NCBI RefSeq assembly: GCF_020866925.1
Contig: NZ_JAJGAK010000001.1
Coordinates: 1,036,189 to 1,100,188 of the forward strand
Length of the DNA: 64,000 nt
From: Noviluteimonas lactosilytica
GTDB taxonomy: Bacteria > Pseudomonadota > Gammaproteobacteria > Xanthomonadales > Xanthomonadaceae
Reading direction: 5' to 3'
Below are positions 8,033-19,304 of the stretch, in pieces (position 1 is the stretch's first letter; each line of letters starts with the position of its first letter). Both the position numbers and the translations under genes were made by a program. A model generated the notes under the pieces. It was not told the DNA's origin and did no database searches. It worked only from the letters and a program-made list of their open reading frames with translations.

Positions 8033-8830
8033 TTAGTCGTCGACGTGGGCCTGGCGCTGCAGGATCGAGGAGAACTCTTCGGAGAACGCGTCGTAGCGCG
8101 TCGCGATGCGTTCGACCTTGGTCGCGAAGCGGTTGTACGCCCACACCGCGGGGATCGCGGCGAACAGGCCCATCGCGGTGGCGATCAGCGCTTCGGAGAT
8201 GCCCGGCGCGACGGTCGCGATGGTCGCTTCCTTCACGTTGGCCAGGCCCTGGAACGAAATCATGATGCCCCACACCGTGCCGAACAGGCCGACGTACGGG
8301 GAGATCGAGCCGACGTTGGCGAGGAATTCGAGGTTGTGTTCGAGGCCGTCGAGTTCGCGCGAGGTCGTCGCACGCATGGCGCGCTGCGCGCCTTCCAGTT
8401 GCATGCGTCCGTCGACGCCGCGGCGCTGGCGCACGCGGTTGAACTCGCGGAAGCCCGCTTCGAAGATCGCCTCCAGGCCTTCGGCGCTGCGGCCGCGTTC
8501 GGTGGCGCCGGAATACAGTTTCGACAACTCGGCGCCGGACCAGAAGCGCTCTTCGAAACGTTCGGCATCCTTCTCCGCGCGATCGAGCATGCGCTTCTTG
8601 CGGAAGATGATCAGCCACGACGCGATCGAGGCGAACAGCAGCAGCAGCATCACCAGCTGCACCGGGATGCTCGCGTGCAGGATCAGCTGCAGGACGTCGA
8701 GGTGGCCGCCCGGCGCGGCGGCGGCCGCGGCGGCCTGGCCCGCCTGGTCGGCGATCTCCACGGTCTGCGCAGGCGCCTGTTCCGGCAAAGCTTGGGTGGC
8801 GGCTTCCTGCAGCATCAGGATCGGCGTCAT
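8033..8830 (-). CDS. tolQ: Tol-Pal proton channel subunit TolQ
   Basis: A 265-residue MotA/TolQ/ExbB family membrane protein. Three membrane helices are visible: about 52-72 (IPVQLVMLLLLFASI), 165-185 (SISPYVGLFGTVWGIMISF) and 195-220 (ISEALIATAMGLFAAIPAVWAYN). The conserved GLFGTVWGIM and EALIATAMGLFAAIPA segments line the proton path. It has about 40 extra Ala/Gln-rich residues before the first helix compared with E. coli TolQ; a later start is possible but no better one is evident. Its start overlaps the ybgC stop by 4 bases (ATGA). Confidence 0.95.
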   Translation of the reverse strand: MTPILMLQEAATQALPEQAPAQTVEIADQAGQAAAAAAAPGGHLDVLQLILHASIPVQLVMLLLLFASIASWLIIFRKKRMLDRAEKDAERFEERFWSGAELSKLYSGATERGRSAEGLEAIFEAGFREFNRVRQRRGVDGRMQLEGAQRAMRATTSRELDGLEHNLEFLANVGSISPYVGLFGTVWGIMISFQGLANVKEATIATVAPGISEALIATAMGLFAAIPAVWAYNRFATKVERIATRYDAFSEEFSSILQRQAHVDD

Positions 8831-9241
8831 GCGGGGGTCTCCACGAGGGCGTTCAACGAGTCATGCAACGGTTGGGGGATCGCAACGGGTTTGAAGCTCG
8901 ACGCGGACAGCGCCGCGATACGGACCTCCGCGTCGAGCAGCAGTTCCCCGTCGCGGTGGATCGACTGCACGAGCACGAGGCTCGCGCGCCTGCACTGCGT
9001 CAGCGAGACCGACACCTGCAGGGCGTCGTCGAGCCGGGCCGGCAGGCGGAAGTCGATGCGCATCGCGCGCACGGCGAACACGAGATCATGTTCGTCGCGC
9101 AGGCGCGACTGGCCGTTTCCCTGCGCGCGCATCCATTCGGTCCGCGCGCGTTCGAGGAACGCCAGGTACTGCGCGTGGTAGACCACGCCGCCAGCGTCGG
9201 TATCCTCCCAGTAGACCCGTGTCGGCCAACTGAACACCGGC

Positions 9242-9258
<17 letters not shown>
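8827..9258 (-). CDS. ybgC: Acyl-CoA thioesterase YbgC (hot-dog fold)
   Basis: A 143-residue cytoplasmic hot-dog thioesterase, the standard first gene of the tol-pal cluster. The catalytic motif [17 protein letters not shown] lies near the N-terminus, with the active Asp in DTDAGG. The ATG at 9258 was chosen; it overlaps the last 17 bases of ruvB. The frame is open to 9303 but the added residues are charged and not family-like. Homologues act on acyl-CoA or acyl-ACP thioesters and have been linked to phospholipid metabolism; the substrate here is unknown. Confidence 0.92.
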
Positions 9259-10303
<1,045 letters not shown>

Positions 10304-10307
10304 GGGG

Positions 10308-10847
10308 CTATCGTCGCATGTTGTCGGCCAGGCGTTTCGCGAGGTCGCGGAGCGGCAACACGACGGTCAGCGGCTCGATCGGCGACGGCACGAATCCTCG
10401 GTCGAGGTAAAAGGACCTGGCCGTTTCGTCGATCGCATGGCAGAGGATCGCCGCGATACCGGGGCCTTCCTGCGCGGCGCGGAGGCATCGCCGCGACGCA
10501 TCCTTCAACAGGCCGCTTCCGATGCCTCGACGCTCATGGTCTTCGTGAACGGCGAGGCGCCCGAGCAACGCCACGGGGATCGGATCGGGCATGTTGCGCC
10601 GCATCTTCGCGTTGGCCGATTGCGCGTGGCGGATCGATCCCGCGGCGAGCGAGTAGTACCCCACGACGGTGTCGCCTTCGCACACGACGAATGTGTTGGA
10701 AGCACCGCTGGCCTGGCTGTCGAACGCGCGCTCGCGGAGCCAGCGCGCCAGCGACGCGTGCCTGCATCGAAAATCGTCGGTTCGATGAAGTTGCGCCAGC
10801 CGCTCCGGCGGGCGAAGCGTCGGCGCCTCAGGCTTCCCAGGGCGCAC
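10308..10847 (-). CDS. GNAT-family toxin, TacT-like
   Basis: A 179-residue GNAT acetyltransferase of the type that acetylates aminoacyl-tRNA and blocks translation. Family signs are [38 protein letters not shown], the acetyl-CoA loop [18 protein letters not shown], and the conserved catalytic Tyr in [10 protein letters not shown]. It starts at GTG (10847), overlapping the antitoxin gene by 20 bases, the usual layout of these pairs. It was identified by motifs; its activity, target tRNA and toxicity are not shown. It lies inside an otherwise conserved kup-ruvB-tol run, which suggests later insertion. Confidence 0.85.
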   Translation of the reverse strand: MRPGKPEAPTLRPPERLAQLHRTDDFRCRHASLARWLRERAFDSQASGASNTFVVCEGDTVVGYYSLAAGSIRHAQSANAKMRRNMPDPIPVALLGRLAVHEDHERRGIGSGLLKDASRRCLRAAQEGPGIAAILCHAIDETARSFYLDRGFVPSPIEPLTVVLPLRDLAKRLADNMRR

Positions 10848-11112
10848 GCTTGGTGAGCATCCGCAGGGCGGCGTCGCTGACCGGTTCGTCGATCAGGCGA
10901 TTGAAGTCGTTGAGCTGCTTCGTACCCAACTGGAACGACGTGCGATCGGCGAGCACTTCATGCGCGCGCTCGGAGAGCGTCTGCAGCATGAACTCGGTGC
11001 GCTTCACGCCCAGCGCATCGGCGGCCTGGTCGATCAGGGCCTTCATGGCCTTCGACGCGCGAATGTTGATGGTGGCGGCCGCGGGTTCGCGGCGGCCGAG
11101 GGCGATGGCCAT
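10828..11112 (-). CDS. DUF1778 ribbon-helix-helix antitoxin, TacA-like
   Basis: A 94-residue protein. Residues about 12-60 form a ribbon-helix-helix DNA-binding fold (ATINIRASKAMKALIDQAAD, LGVKRTEFMLQ), and the C-terminal part (DRTSFQLGTKQLNDFNRLID) matches the toxin-wrapping tail of TacA-type antitoxins. The start at 11112 has a strong AGGAGG site upstream; the frame is open further but only through non-family residues. It overlaps the GNAT toxin gene. A 14-base perfect palindrome overlaps the -10 box upstream, as expected for autorepression by the pair. Confidence 0.87.
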   Translation of the reverse strand: MAIALGRREPAAATINIRASKAMKALIDQAADALGVKRTEFMLQTLSERAHEVLADRTSFQLGTKQLNDFNRLIDEPVSDAALRMLTKRAPWEA

Positions 11113-11130
11113 GGGACGACCTCCTGCCGA

Positions 11131-11169
11131 AATGTGCGCACATTGTAACGCCAGCGGGGCCGGCGGCAA
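11131..11169 (-). promoter_or_regulatory. Promoter with overlapping palindromic operator for the TacA/TacT-like pair
   Basis: On the minus strand TTGCCG (11164-11169) and TACAAT (11142-11147) are spaced by 16 bases. The -10 box is overlapped by AATGTGCGCACATT (11131-11144), a perfect 14-base palindrome placed 18 bases upstream of the antitoxin start. This is the expected site for autorepression by a ribbon-helix-helix antitoxin. Confidence 0.55.
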
Positions 11170-11190
11170 CCGCGACCTCTTCGGCAGGAT

Positions 11191-13110
11191 TCAGATTTCG
11201 ACCTGTGCGCCCAGTTCCACCAGCCGGTTGCCCGGGATGCGGAAGAACCCCGTGGCCGGCGCGGCGTTGCGGTGCAGGAAGGCGAACAGGCGGTCGCGCC
11301 ATACGGGCATGCCGCGGTGGCGGCCGGCGACGATGGTTTCGCGGCTGGCGAAGTACGTCGTGTCCATCGGGTCGAACGGGATGCCGACGCGTTCCTCCAT
11401 GTCGCAGGAGCGCATCAGCGCCAGCGGCACGTCGGGGACTTCCATGAAGCCGAAGCGCACCGTCACGCGGTAGAAGTCGTCGCCGATCGCTTCGATCTTC
11501 AGGCGCGCATCCTTGGGCGCGTGCGGCACGTTGAGCGTTTCCACCGTGAGGAACACGTTGCGCTCGTGCAGCACCTTGTTGTGCTTGAGGTTGTGCAGCA
11601 GCGCGTGCGGCACCATGCCCTTCTGCGCGATCAGGAAAATGGCGGTCCCCGGCACGCGCGTCGGCGGCGCGAGCATCAGGCCGGGCAGGAAGGAATCGAG
11701 CTGGATGCCTTCCTTGCGGATTTCCTCGTACAACAGCTGGCGACCACGGCGCCACGTGCGCAGCACGGTGAACACGAAGATCGCGAGCACGACGGGGAAC
11801 CACGCGCCGTCGAGGAACTTCACGCCGTTGGCGACGAGGAATGCGACGTCGATGATCCCGAACACCACGCACAGCGGCAGCACCCACGCGCGCGCCTTCG
11901 GCCACATCGCGCGCGCGACCAGGAACAGCAGCAGCGTGTCGATCAGCATCGTGCCGGACACCGACACACCGTACGCCGACGCCAGGCCCGTCGAGCTGCG
12001 GAACATCAGCACGACCGCGATCACCGCGAGCATCAGCACCCAGTTGATCCACGGGATGTAGATCTGGCCGATGGTTTCCTTCGACGTGTGCTGGATGCGC
12101 ATGCGCGGGATGTAGCCGAGCTGCATCGCCTGGCGCGCGACCGAGTACGCACCGGTGATCACCGCCTGCGATGCGATCACCGCCGCCGCGGTGGCGAGCA
12201 CGATCATCGGGATGCGGACCATGTCGGGCACGGCGAGGTAGAACGGATTGCGCGCGACGTCCGGGTCGAGCAGCAGCAGCGCGCCCTGCCCCATGTAGTT
12301 GAGCATCAGCGCGGGCAGCACGAACCAGTACCACGCGTGGCGGATCGGCCGCGCGCCGAAGTGGCCCATGTCCGCGTACAGCGCCTCGCCGCCGGTGACC
12401 GCGAGCACCACCGCGCCGAGGATGAAGATCGCGTGCCCGCCGTGCGTTGCGAAGAAGTTCATCGCCCACCACGGGTTGATCGCGTGGAAGACCTCGGGGT
12501 TGTGGCGGATGTTGATCACGCCGATCACCGCGAGCGCGACGAACCACACCACCATGATCGGCCCGAACACCTTGCCCACGCGCGCGGTGCCGAAGCGCTG
12601 CGTGACGAACAGGAACACGATGATGCCGAGCGTGAGCGGCACGACCCACGAGTGCAGCTGCGGCGCGACGACTTCCAGGCCTTCGATCGCCGACAGCGTG
12701 GTGATGGCCGGCGTGATCACACCGTCGCCGAAGAACAGCGACGCACCGAAGATCCCGAGGATGCCCACCGCGTACGCCGAGCGCGAATCTTTCGGCAGCG
12801 TACGCTGGGCGAGCGCCATCAACGCCATGATGCCGCCCTCGCCTTCGTTGTCGGCGCGCATGATGATGGTGACGTACTTCGTGGTCACCACGATCATCAG
12901 CGCCCAGAACACCAGCGACAGGATGCCGAGCACGGTGTCGTGGTTGGCGACCAGGCCGTAATGCGGCGAGAACGCTTCCTTCAGCGTGTACAGCGGGCTC
13001 GTGCCGATGTCGCCGAACACGACGCCGACGGCGCCGACGGAGAGCGCGAGCAGCCCTGTCGATCCGCCATGCCCGCTGGCGTGCGAAGTTGCCTTTTCGT
13101 TGGCGGCCAT
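11191..13110 (-). CDS. kup: Low-affinity potassium uptake transporter Kup
   Basis: A 639-residue K+/H+ symporter of the KUP/HAK/KT family in the inner membrane. The N-terminal signature [19 protein letters not shown] is complete, and twelve membrane helices are visible up to about residue 440 ([25 protein letters not shown]-free hydrophobic runs such as [15 protein letters not shown] and [15 protein letters not shown]). The cytoplasmic C-terminal domain ends [18 protein letters not shown], as in other Kup proteins. It lies between ruvA and the toxin-antitoxin pair. Confidence 0.95.
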   Translation of the reverse strand: MAANEKATSHASGHGGSTGLLALSVGAVGVVFGDIGTSPLYTLKEAFSPHYGLVANHDTVLGILSLVFWALMIVVTTKYVTIIMRADNEGEGGIMALMALAQRTLPKDSRSAYAVGILGIFGASLFFGDGVITPAITTLSAIEGLEVVAPQLHSWVVPLTLGIIVFLFVTQRFGTARVGKVFGPIMVVWFVALAVIGVINIRHNPEVFHAINPWWAMNFFATHGGHAIFILGAVVLAVTGGEALYADMGHFGARPIRHAWYWFVLPALMLNYMGQGALLLLDPDVARNPFYLAVPDMVRIPMIVLATAAAVIASQAVITGAYSVARQAMQLGYIPRMRIQHTSKETIGQIYIPWINWVLMLAVIAVVLMFRSSTGLASAYGVSVSGTMLIDTLLLFLVARAMWPKARAWVLPLCVVFGIIDVAFLVANGVKFLDGAWFPVVLAIFVFTVLRTWRRGRQLLYEEIRKEGIQLDSFLPGLMLAPPTRVPGTAIFLIAQKGMVPHALLHNLKHNKVLHERNVFLTVETLNVPHAPKDARLKIEAIGDDFYRVTVRFGFMEVPDVPLALMRSCDMEERVGIPFDPMDTTYFASRETIVAGRHRGMPVWRDRLFAFLHRNAAPATGFFRIPGNRLVELGAQVEI

Positions 13111-13123
13111 GGTCTTGACGGAC

Positions 13124-13714
13124 TCAGCGGAGCGCGGACTTTAGCGCCTTGCGGATGATGGTCGCGGCGTCGTCGCCGGCTGCGGCGGCGTCACGCACCA
13201 TCCGCGCCGCTTCCGCGGGCTTGTAACCGAGTTGCTGCAGGGCGACGACCGCTTCGGATTGCGGATCGGCGGGCACGCCGCCCGTGCCCAGCGGACCGCC
13301 ACCGCCGCCGAGGTCGGCCGCGCGATCGCGCAGTTCGACCACCATGCGTTCGGCGGTCTTCTTGCCGATGCCGGGGATGCGCGTGAGCGCGGTGACGTCG
13401 CTCGCCTGCACCATGCGCGCGAATTCGTCGACGCTGACGCCGGAGAGCACGGCCAGCGCGATCTTCGCGCCGATGCCCGACACCCGCTGCACGTCGCGGA
13501 ACAACCGCCGCTCGTTCTCGCGCAGGAAGCCGTACAGCGACACGCTGTCTTCCTTTTGCGCGTAATGCGTGAACAACGCGACCTCGCGCCCGAGTTCGGG
13601 CAGGTCGTAGAACGTGCTCATCGGCGCTTCGAGTTCGTAGCCCACGCCGTTGACGTCGACCACCAGCCACGGCGGCTGCTTGTGCACGAGGATTCCCTTG
13701 AGGCGTCCGATCAC
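13124..13714 (-). CDS. ruvA: Holliday junction DNA-binding subunit RuvA
   Basis: A 196-residue protein that binds four-way junctions and loads RuvB. Domain I (1-64) begins [20 protein letters not shown]; domain II has two helix-hairpin-helix motifs, [18 protein letters not shown] and [19 protein letters not shown]; domain III (about 150-196) binds RuvB ([19 protein letters not shown]). The start is GTG at 13714; the frame is open upstream through the end of ruvC, but those residues are not RuvA. A poly-Gly linker (GGGGG) replaces the usual flexible loop. Confidence 0.95.
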   Translation of the reverse strand: MIGRLKGILVHKQPPWLVVDVNGVGYELEAPMSTFYDLPELGREVALFTHYAQKEDSVSLYGFLRENERRLFRDVQRVSGIGAKIALAVLSGVSVDEFARMVQASDVTALTRIPGIGKKTAERMVVELRDRAADLGGGGGPLGTGGVPADPQSEAVVALQQLGYKPAEAARMVRDAAAAGDDAATIIRKALKSALR

Positions 13715-13734
13715 CTGTGTCTGTCCTCGTGTTG

Positions 13735-14256
13735 TCAGCGGCGGCGCAGCAGCGCGACGCTTGCGCCCGCGCGCAATGCGGTCGCGCTCATGTGCGCGTG
13801 CGTGAGTGCGACGGCCAGCGCATCCGCGGCGTCGGCCTGCAGGCGTGCGTCGGGGAGTTTCAGCAACAGGCGCACCATGTGCTGCACCTGGGCTTTCTCG
13901 GCGGCGCCGCGGCCGACCAGCGATTGCTTGATCAGGCGCGGCGCATATTCGTGCACGGGCAGGTGGCGACGCACGACGGTCGCGAGCGCCGCGCCGCGGG
14001 CGTGACCCAGCTTCAGCGCGGAACTGGCGTTCTTGTCCATGAAGACGGTTTCGATCGCGACCTCGTCGGGTCGCCAGCCGTCGATCACCGCTTCGAGGCC
14101 TTCGCACAGGCGGCCGAGGCGCGCGGGGAAATCGGCGGCGTCGAGCAGCACCAGCGCTTCGCAATGGACGAACGTGCAACGCCCCGCCTCGTCGACGTCG
14201 ATCACGCCCACGCCGGTGCGCTGGGAACCGGGGTCGATGCCGAGGATGCGGGTCAC
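13735..14256 (-). CDS. ruvC: Crossover junction endodeoxyribonuclease RuvC
   Basis: A 173-residue Holliday-junction resolvase of the RNase H fold. The acidic active site is visible: Asp7 in [12 protein letters not shown], Glu in [11 protein letters not shown], and the C-terminal pair in [15 protein letters not shown]. Conserved [13 protein letters not shown] and [22 protein letters not shown] segments follow in order. It lies 22 bases after yebC and 20 before ruvA, forming ruvC-ruvA. Length is typical. Confidence 0.95.
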   Translation of the reverse strand: MTRILGIDPGSQRTGVGVIDVDEAGRCTFVHCEALVLLDAADFPARLGRLCEGLEAVIDGWRPDEVAIETVFMDKNASSALKLGHARGAALATVVRRHLPVHEYAPRLIKQSLVGRGAAEKAQVQHMVRLLLKLPDARLQADAADALAVALTHAHMSATALRAGASVALLRRR

Positions 14257-14278
14257 GTTGTCGAGTCTACGCTGCGTC

Positions 14279-15010
14279 TTACGCGTATGCGGCGTCGCCG
14301 AGGTCGGCGTTCGAATAGACGTTCTGGACGTCGTCCAGGTCCTCGAGCCAGCGCAGCAACTTGGCGACCTGGATGGCGGTGTCGCCGGTCACGGCGATGT
14401 CGTTGTCCGCGCGCATCGTGATTTCGCCGAGGTCGGCCTTCAGGCCCGCGCCTTCCATCGCGGCCTTGACGCTTTCGAAGGCGTCGGGCGCGGTGAGGAC
14501 GTCGATCGCGCCGTCTTCCGGGTAGACGACCACGTCGTCGGCGCCGGCTTCGATCGCGAGGTCGGTGATGCGCTCTTCGTCCGCGCCGGACGCGAACGAG
14601 AGGACGCCGAGCTTCCTGAACATGAAGGCCACGGAGCCGTCGGTGCCGAGGTTGCCGCCGAACTTGCCGAACGCATGGCGCACGTCGGCGACGGTGCGGA
14701 CCTTGTTGTCGGTGAGGCAGTCGACGATCACCGCGACGCCGCCGGGCGCGTAGCCCTCGTAGCGGATTTCCTCGTAGGTGACGCCTTCGAGTTCGCCGGT
14801 CGCCTTCTTGATCGCGCGCTCGATCACGTCCTTGGACATGTTGACCTGCAGGCCGCGGTCGATCGCCGCGCGCAGGCGCGGATTGGAAGCCGGGTCGCCG
14901 CCGCCGGCGCGTGCCGCCACGCCGATTTCGCGGATCACCTTGGTGAAGATCTTGCCGCGCTGCGCGTCGACGGCGTTCTTGCGCGCTTCGATGGAGGGGC
15001 CACGACCCAT
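14279..15010 (-). CDS. yebC: YebC/PmpR-family protein
   Basis: A 243-residue protein of the YebC family, which includes DNA-binding regulators and, in recent work, factors that help ribosomes at difficult sequences. The N-terminus [11 protein letters not shown] and the [29 protein letters not shown] and [19 protein letters not shown] motifs are diagnostic. It has the three-domain length expected. yebC next to ruvC is an old conserved pairing in gammaproteobacteria. Confidence 0.93.
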   Translation of the reverse strand: MGRGPSIEARKNAVDAQRGKIFTKVIREIGVAARAGGGDPASNPRLRAAIDRGLQVNMSKDVIERAIKKATGELEGVTYEEIRYEGYAPGGVAVIVDCLTDNKVRTVADVRHAFGKFGGNLGTDGSVAFMFRKLGVLSFASGADEERITDLAIEAGADDVVVYPEDGAIDVLTAPDAFESVKAAMEGAGLKADLGEITMRADNDIAVTGDTAIQVAKLLRWLEDLDDVQNVYSNADLGDAAYA

Positions 15011-15047
15011 GGGGAACCCGATGCCTTGCGTTGCGAGGGCGCGGATT

Positions 15048-15698
15048 CTACGCGGCCGGCCCTGATCGTGCTTGCGAAAACGCGCCGTCGCGCAGGAAGG
15101 CCACCGCCTGCCCGGCCGCTTCGGCCGAAAACAGCAGGCCGCTGTGGCTGGCGTCGACGACCACGTGGTCCTTCACGCCCGCAAGGCGGGTTTCCTCGAC
15201 CGCGACCGTGCCGTCGTGCTCGCTGCCGAAGCCCGCGAACAAGGCCCCGAGCCCATGCGGCACGCGGCCCGCGACCACGCCGACCTCGGCGCCGCAGGTC
15301 GGGCACGCCCGGAAGCCTTCGCGCAACAGGCGCGCGCTGCGCCCGAGCATCGCGCCCGCCATCGGCCAATGCAGCATGCCCGCGGCCGCGCCGCTGCCGG
15401 TGAGCGGCGAGCCCAGGCACACGACGCGCCGCACCTTCAACTGCGGCGCATCGGTCAGCGCCTGCAACGCGATCAGGCCGCCGAGGCTGTGCGCGACGAT
15501 GTCGAGTTCGCGATCGCCGATCGCCTCGATCAGGCGCGGCACCGCGCGATCGGGCCCGTCGGCGACGCTCAGGTAGGAGAAGACTTCGGTATCGAACCCC
15601 GCCCCGTGCAGCTTGCCGGCGAGCCAATGCATCGCCATGCCCGGCATCCACAGGCCGTGCAGCAGGAGCACGGTGCGGCTGGTCGGGGGATGGGTCAT
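15048..15698 (-). CDS. Alpha/beta hydrolase (lipase/esterase-like)
   Basis: A 216-residue cytoplasmic alpha/beta hydrolase with no signal peptide. Motifs are [10 protein letters not shown] (oxyanion side), the nucleophile elbow AHSLGG, and a C-terminal [10 protein letters not shown] giving the catalytic His; Asp is probably in the HDGTVAVEE segment. A C-P-T-C pair ([10 protein letters not shown]) is unusual and may be structural. The ATG at 15698 overlaps the stop of the upstream GNAT gene (ATGA). The substrate is unknown; the family is often annotated as triacylglycerol lipase or permease-like, without support. Confidence 0.8.
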   Translation of the reverse strand: MTHPPTSRTVLLLHGLWMPGMAMHWLAGKLHGAGFDTEVFSYLSVADGPDRAVPRLIEAIGDRELDIVAHSLGGLIALQALTDAPQLKVRRVVCLGSPLTGSGAAAGMLHWPMAGAMLGRSARLLREGFRACPTCGAEVGVVAGRVPHGLGALFAGFGSEHDGTVAVEETRLAGVKDHVVVDASHSGLLFSAEAAGQAVAFLRDGAFSQARSGPAA

Positions 15699-16252
15699 CC
15701 GGCGTTCGCGCGCGCCTTCGGCGAAGCGGCGGCATCGCGACGCAGGATGAATTCGGGGTCGCGCGTTTTGCCGACCAGGAATTCGTAGCCGCCGACCTTC
15801 TGGAACCCAAGGCGTTCGTAGAACCGCTGCGCGCCGAAGTTCTGCGAGTACACGCCGATCCACAGCGTGCGCGGGCCGTCCTGTTCGAGCCAGTCGAACG
15901 CGGTCTGGATCAGGCGCGAACCGACGCCGCCGTTCTGCGCGGCCGGCATCAGGTAGATGCGCTTCAACTCGCCGTCTTCGGGCTTCACGTCGGCGTGCGG
16001 CAACGTGCACGGACGACCGGCGAGTGCGTAACCCACCGCTTCGCCATCGCGCTCGACGAGCCACAGCGCGCAACCCGGATCAGCGAGGTACTTGTCGTGC
16101 TGTTCGAGCGAATAGCTGTCGCGCACGAACGCCGCGAGGTCTTCCGGCGGATAGAGATGACCGAAGGCCTGCACGAACGCGCGCTCGGCGACTTCCGACA
16201 AACGCATGGCGTCGGCCGGCGTCGCGCGGCGAATCGTGCAATCGCCGGCCAT
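15695..16252 (-). CDS. GNAT-family N-acetyltransferase
   Basis: A 185-residue single GNAT domain. The fold is clear from TIRRATPADAMRLSEVAERAF at the N-terminus, the acetyl-CoA loop LKRIYLMPAAQNGGVGSRLI, and IGVYSQNFGAQRFYERLGF near the end. I chose the ATG at 16252; a GTG at 16261 that overlaps the aspS stop (GTGA) and has GAGAAGG 7 bases upstream is an equally good start. It is translationally linked to aspS and to the hydrolase. The substrate cannot be inferred. Confidence 0.82.
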   Translation of the reverse strand: MAGDCTIRRATPADAMRLSEVAERAFVQAFGHLYPPEDLAAFVRDSYSLEQHDKYLADPGCALWLVERDGEAVGYALAGRPCTLPHADVKPEDGELKRIYLMPAAQNGGVGSRLIQTAFDWLEQDGPRTLWIGVYSQNFGAQRFYERLGFQKVGGYEFLVGKTRDPEFILRRDAAASPKARANAG

Positions 16253-16257
16253 GACGT

Positions 16258-18036
16258 TCACTTCGCGACCTTCTCGCGCACCTGCACGTGCACTTCGGCC
16301 AGCTGCGCATCCGGCACCGGCGACGGCGCGCCGGTCATCAGGCACTGCGCGGTCGTGGTCTTCGGGAACGCGATGACGTCGCGGATCGATTCGGTGCCCG
16401 CCATCAGCGCGGCGATGCGATCGATGCCGAACGCGATGCCGCCGTGCGGCGGCGCGCCGTACTTCAGCGCGTCGAGCAGGAAGCCGAACTTGCCTTCCGC
16501 TTCTTCCGCGCCGATGCCGAGCAGCTCGAACACCGCGCTCTGCATCTTCGAGTTGTGGATGCGGATCGAACCGCCGCCGATCTCGTTGCCGTTGAGCACC
16601 ATGTCGTAGCCGCGCGACACCGCGGACTTCGCGTTCGCGCGCAGGTCTTCGATCGAATCGACCGCCGGCGCGGTGAACGGATGGTGGAGCGCGACGAAAC
16701 GGTTCTCTTCGTCGTCCCACTCGAACATCGGGAAGTCGGTGACCCACAGCGGCGCCCAGCCTTCGGCGACGAGGCCGAGATCCTTGCCGAGCTTCAACCG
16801 CAGCGCGCCCATGAAGTCGGACGCGCTCTTGTACGTCGCGGCGCCGAAGAAGATCGCATCGCCGGTTTGCGCGCCGGTCGCCTTCAGGATGGCGTCGAGC
16901 GTCGCATCGTCGAGGAACTTCGCGATCGGCGAGCTCACGCCTTCGCGGCCCTTGGCGAGGTCGTCGATCTTCATCCACGCCAGGCCCTTCGCGCCGTACT
17001 TGGCGGCGTGCGCGGCGTAGTCGTCGATCTGCTTGCGCGAGAACTGCGCGCCACCCGGCGTGCGCAGCGCGACGACGCGGCCGTCTGCGTGGTTCGCCCA
17101 GTCGGTGAACACCTTGAATTCGCAGGTCTTCACCAGCTCGGCGATGTCGGTGAATTCCATCGCGTTGCGCAGGTCGGGTTTATCCGACCCGTAGCGGCGC
17201 ATCGCTTCTTCATACGTCATGCGCGGGAATGGATTGGCCAGCTCCACGTTCATCACTTCGCGGAACACGACACGGATCATTTCCTCCACCGTGTCCTGCA
17301 CGTCGCGCTCGCTCACCCACGCGAACTCCATGTCGAGCTGCGTGAATTCGAGCTGGCGGTCGGCGCGCAGCGCTTCGTCGCGGAAGCAGCGCGCGATCTG
17401 GTAGTAGCGGTCGAAGCCCGCCATCATCAGGATCTGTTTGAACAGCTGCGGCGACTGCGGCAGCGCGTAGAACTCGCCGTGGTGCATGCGCGCGGGCACG
17501 AGGAAGTCGCGCGCGCCTTCGGGCGTCGCCTTGGTGAGGATCGGCGTTTCGATGTCCTGGAAGCCGCGCGCGTCGAGCCAGCGGCGCAGCGACTGCACCA
17601 GCTGGATGCGCGTGCGCATCATCTGCTGCATTTCCGGGCGGCGCAGGTCGAGGTAGCGATACTTCAGGCGGATGTCCTCGCCCGGGTTCTCGTGCGCGTG
17701 GAAGGGCAGCGGCTCGGCCTTGTTCATCAGCTCGATCGAGGTCGCGACGACTTCGACCTGGCCCGTCTTGATCTTCGGGTTGACGCTCTGGCGGCGGCGC
17801 ACGGTACCGGTGATGCGCAGGCAGTCTTCGTAACCGACGTGCGCGGCGGCCGCGAGGACCGCGGCGTTGCCTTCGGCATCCGACGGCTCGGCGACGATCT
17901 GGACGATGCCTTCGTGGTCGCGCAGGTCGATGAAGCACAGGCCGCCGAGGTTGCGGGCGACGTCGGCCCAGCCGCACAGGGTGACGGTCTGTCCGACCAG
18001 CGCCTCGTCGACGAGGCCGCAGAAGTGGGTACGCAT
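16258..18036 (-). CDS. aspS: Aspartyl-tRNA synthetase
   Basis: A 592-residue class IIb synthetase of the bacterial type. It has an N-terminal OB-fold anticodon-binding domain (about 1-110), class II motif 2 around [18 protein letters not shown] with the flipping loop after it, a GAD insertion domain (about 290-420), and motif 3 in [13 protein letters not shown] near the C-terminus. The length is typical. It begins a minus-strand run with two overlapping genes (GNAT, hydrolase), and its upstream gap of 156 bases is shared with the divergent GGDEF gene. Confidence 0.96.
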   Translation of the reverse strand: MRTHFCGLVDEALVGQTVTLCGWADVARNLGGLCFIDLRDHEGIVQIVAEPSDAEGNAAVLAAAAHVGYEDCLRITGTVRRRQSVNPKIKTGQVEVVATSIELMNKAEPLPFHAHENPGEDIRLKYRYLDLRRPEMQQMMRTRIQLVQSLRRWLDARGFQDIETPILTKATPEGARDFLVPARMHHGEFYALPQSPQLFKQILMMAGFDRYYQIARCFRDEALRADRQLEFTQLDMEFAWVSERDVQDTVEEMIRVVFREVMNVELANPFPRMTYEEAMRRYGSDKPDLRNAMEFTDIAELVKTCEFKVFTDWANHADGRVVALRTPGGAQFSRKQIDDYAAHAAKYGAKGLAWMKIDDLAKGREGVSSPIAKFLDDATLDAILKATGAQTGDAIFFGAATYKSASDFMGALRLKLGKDLGLVAEGWAPLWVTDFPMFEWDDEENRFVALHHPFTAPAVDSIEDLRANAKSAVSRGYDMVLNGNEIGGGSIRIHNSKMQSAVFELLGIGAEEAEGKFGFLLDALKYGAPPHGGIAFGIDRIAALMAGTESIRDVIAFPKTTTAQCLMTGAPSPVPDAQLAEVHVQVREKVAK

Positions 18037-18192
18037 GGGGGCTCCAGCCGATTGTGTTGCCCGGCGACGGGCGCCGGAAAGATGGCCATTCTAGCCGGTC
18101 GCCCGCGCCGGGCGGCCCTCATTCCCGTGCGAGTCCTGCGCCGCCCGGTTGCGACGTTGGGCTTATGCAAGGACCACTGAGGGGGCGGTCGC

Positions 18193-19263
18193 ATGGTGTT
18201 TCCGCCGGAGCGCGAGGCGGTCTACGTCCGCAGGATGTTCGGGTGGCAGCGGGCCCGCCTGCGGCGGCTGGTGCTGCTCGCCCCGTTCCTGCTGCTGTTC
18301 TTCATCGCGCTGGAGGCGCTGCTGATGCCGGCGCCGATCGGCGCGTGGCTGCGCGCGCCGGCGACCTGGGTCAGCTTCACCGTGCTGCTGGCGATCGCGA
18401 TCTGGATGCGGAGCCTGCGCGACGCCGATGCCTTCGCATGGGCCGGGGTCGCGCTGCAGACGCTGTTCCTGCTCGCGTGCGCGCTCAGCACGCGACCCGG
18501 GCACGGGGGCCTCGCCCTGCTGCTGCCGATGTTCGTCGCCACCCCCTTGGTGACCGCGCCGTTCTGGGCGCGGGCGCGCACGGTGGTGGTCGCTGTGCTG
18601 CTGGCCTATGCGGCCGGCGGGTTCGCGCTGTGGCACAGCGCGGCGGGGAGCACGGTGTGGCTCGCGTTCGGGATCCAGGCGGTGGTCGGCGCCATCGTCG
18701 CGCTTGCGATGCACGCGACGGTCGACCACGCGCGCCGCAGCTACTTCCTCGCCGAAGAAGAACTCGCGCAGCGCGCGCAACTCGACGCGCTCACCTCGGT
18801 GCTGAACCGCCGCCACTTCATCGAAACCGGCGAAGCGCTGCTGATGCACACGCGCCCGGGCCACGCGCTGACCGCGTGCTTCCTCGACCTCGACCACTTC
18901 AAGCGCGTGAACGACGAAGGCGGCCACCGCGTCGGCGACAAGTTGCTGGCGGCCGTCGCGAAGGTGCTGCTCGAACTGCAGGGCGCGGGGCGCCTGATCG
19001 GCCGCGTCGGCGGCGAGGAATTCGCGCTGCTGCTGCCGGGCATGCGCGCCGACGAAGCGGAAGCCTTCATCGAGCGCGTGTGCGAGCGCATCGCCTCATT
19101 GTCGGTCGATGGCTTCTCCTGCACCGCGAGCGTCGGCGTCGCCGAGTGGCATGCGGGCGAAACGTTGTCGGACCTGCTGCATCGCGCGGACCTCGCGCTG
19201 CTTGCGGCGAAGCGCGCGGGGCGGAATCGCGTGGTGCAGTGGAGCGCAGGGGTCGCTGCCTGA
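18193..19263 (+). CDS. Membrane diguanylate cyclase (GGDEF domain)
   Basis: A 356-residue protein with a hydrophobic N-terminal half of about six membrane helices (residues 25-175) and a C-terminal GGDEF domain from about 190. The active loop is GRVGGEEF, an active-type variant, with LDLDHFKRVND as metal and substrate site, so it should make cyclic di-GMP. The four residues five before the loop are GAGR, not RxxD, so the product-inhibition I-site is missing. GAGGGGG lies just ahead of the ATG. No PAS or other recognised sensor domain is seen; the membrane part may itself sense a signal. Confidence 0.88.
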   Translation: MVFPPEREAVYVRRMFGWQRARLRRLVLLAPFLLLFFIALEALLMPAPIGAWLRAPATWVSFTVLLAIAIWMRSLRDADAFAWAGVALQTLFLLACALSTRPGHGGLALLLPMFVATPLVTAPFWARARTVVVAVLLAYAAGGFALWHSAAGSTVWLAFGIQAVVGAIVALAMHATVDHARRSYFLAEEELAQRAQLDALTSVLNRRHFIETGEALLMHTRPGHALTACFLDLDHFKRVNDEGGHRVGDKLLAAVAKVLLELQGAGRLIGRVGGEEFALLLPGMRADEAEAFIERVCERIASLSVDGFSCTASVGVAEWHAGETLSDLLHRADLALLAAKRAGRNRVVQWSAGVAA

Positions 19264-19304
19264 ACTTGTGGAGAGCGCGGCTTCGGATGGGCGGCTCGAC
19301 ACGC

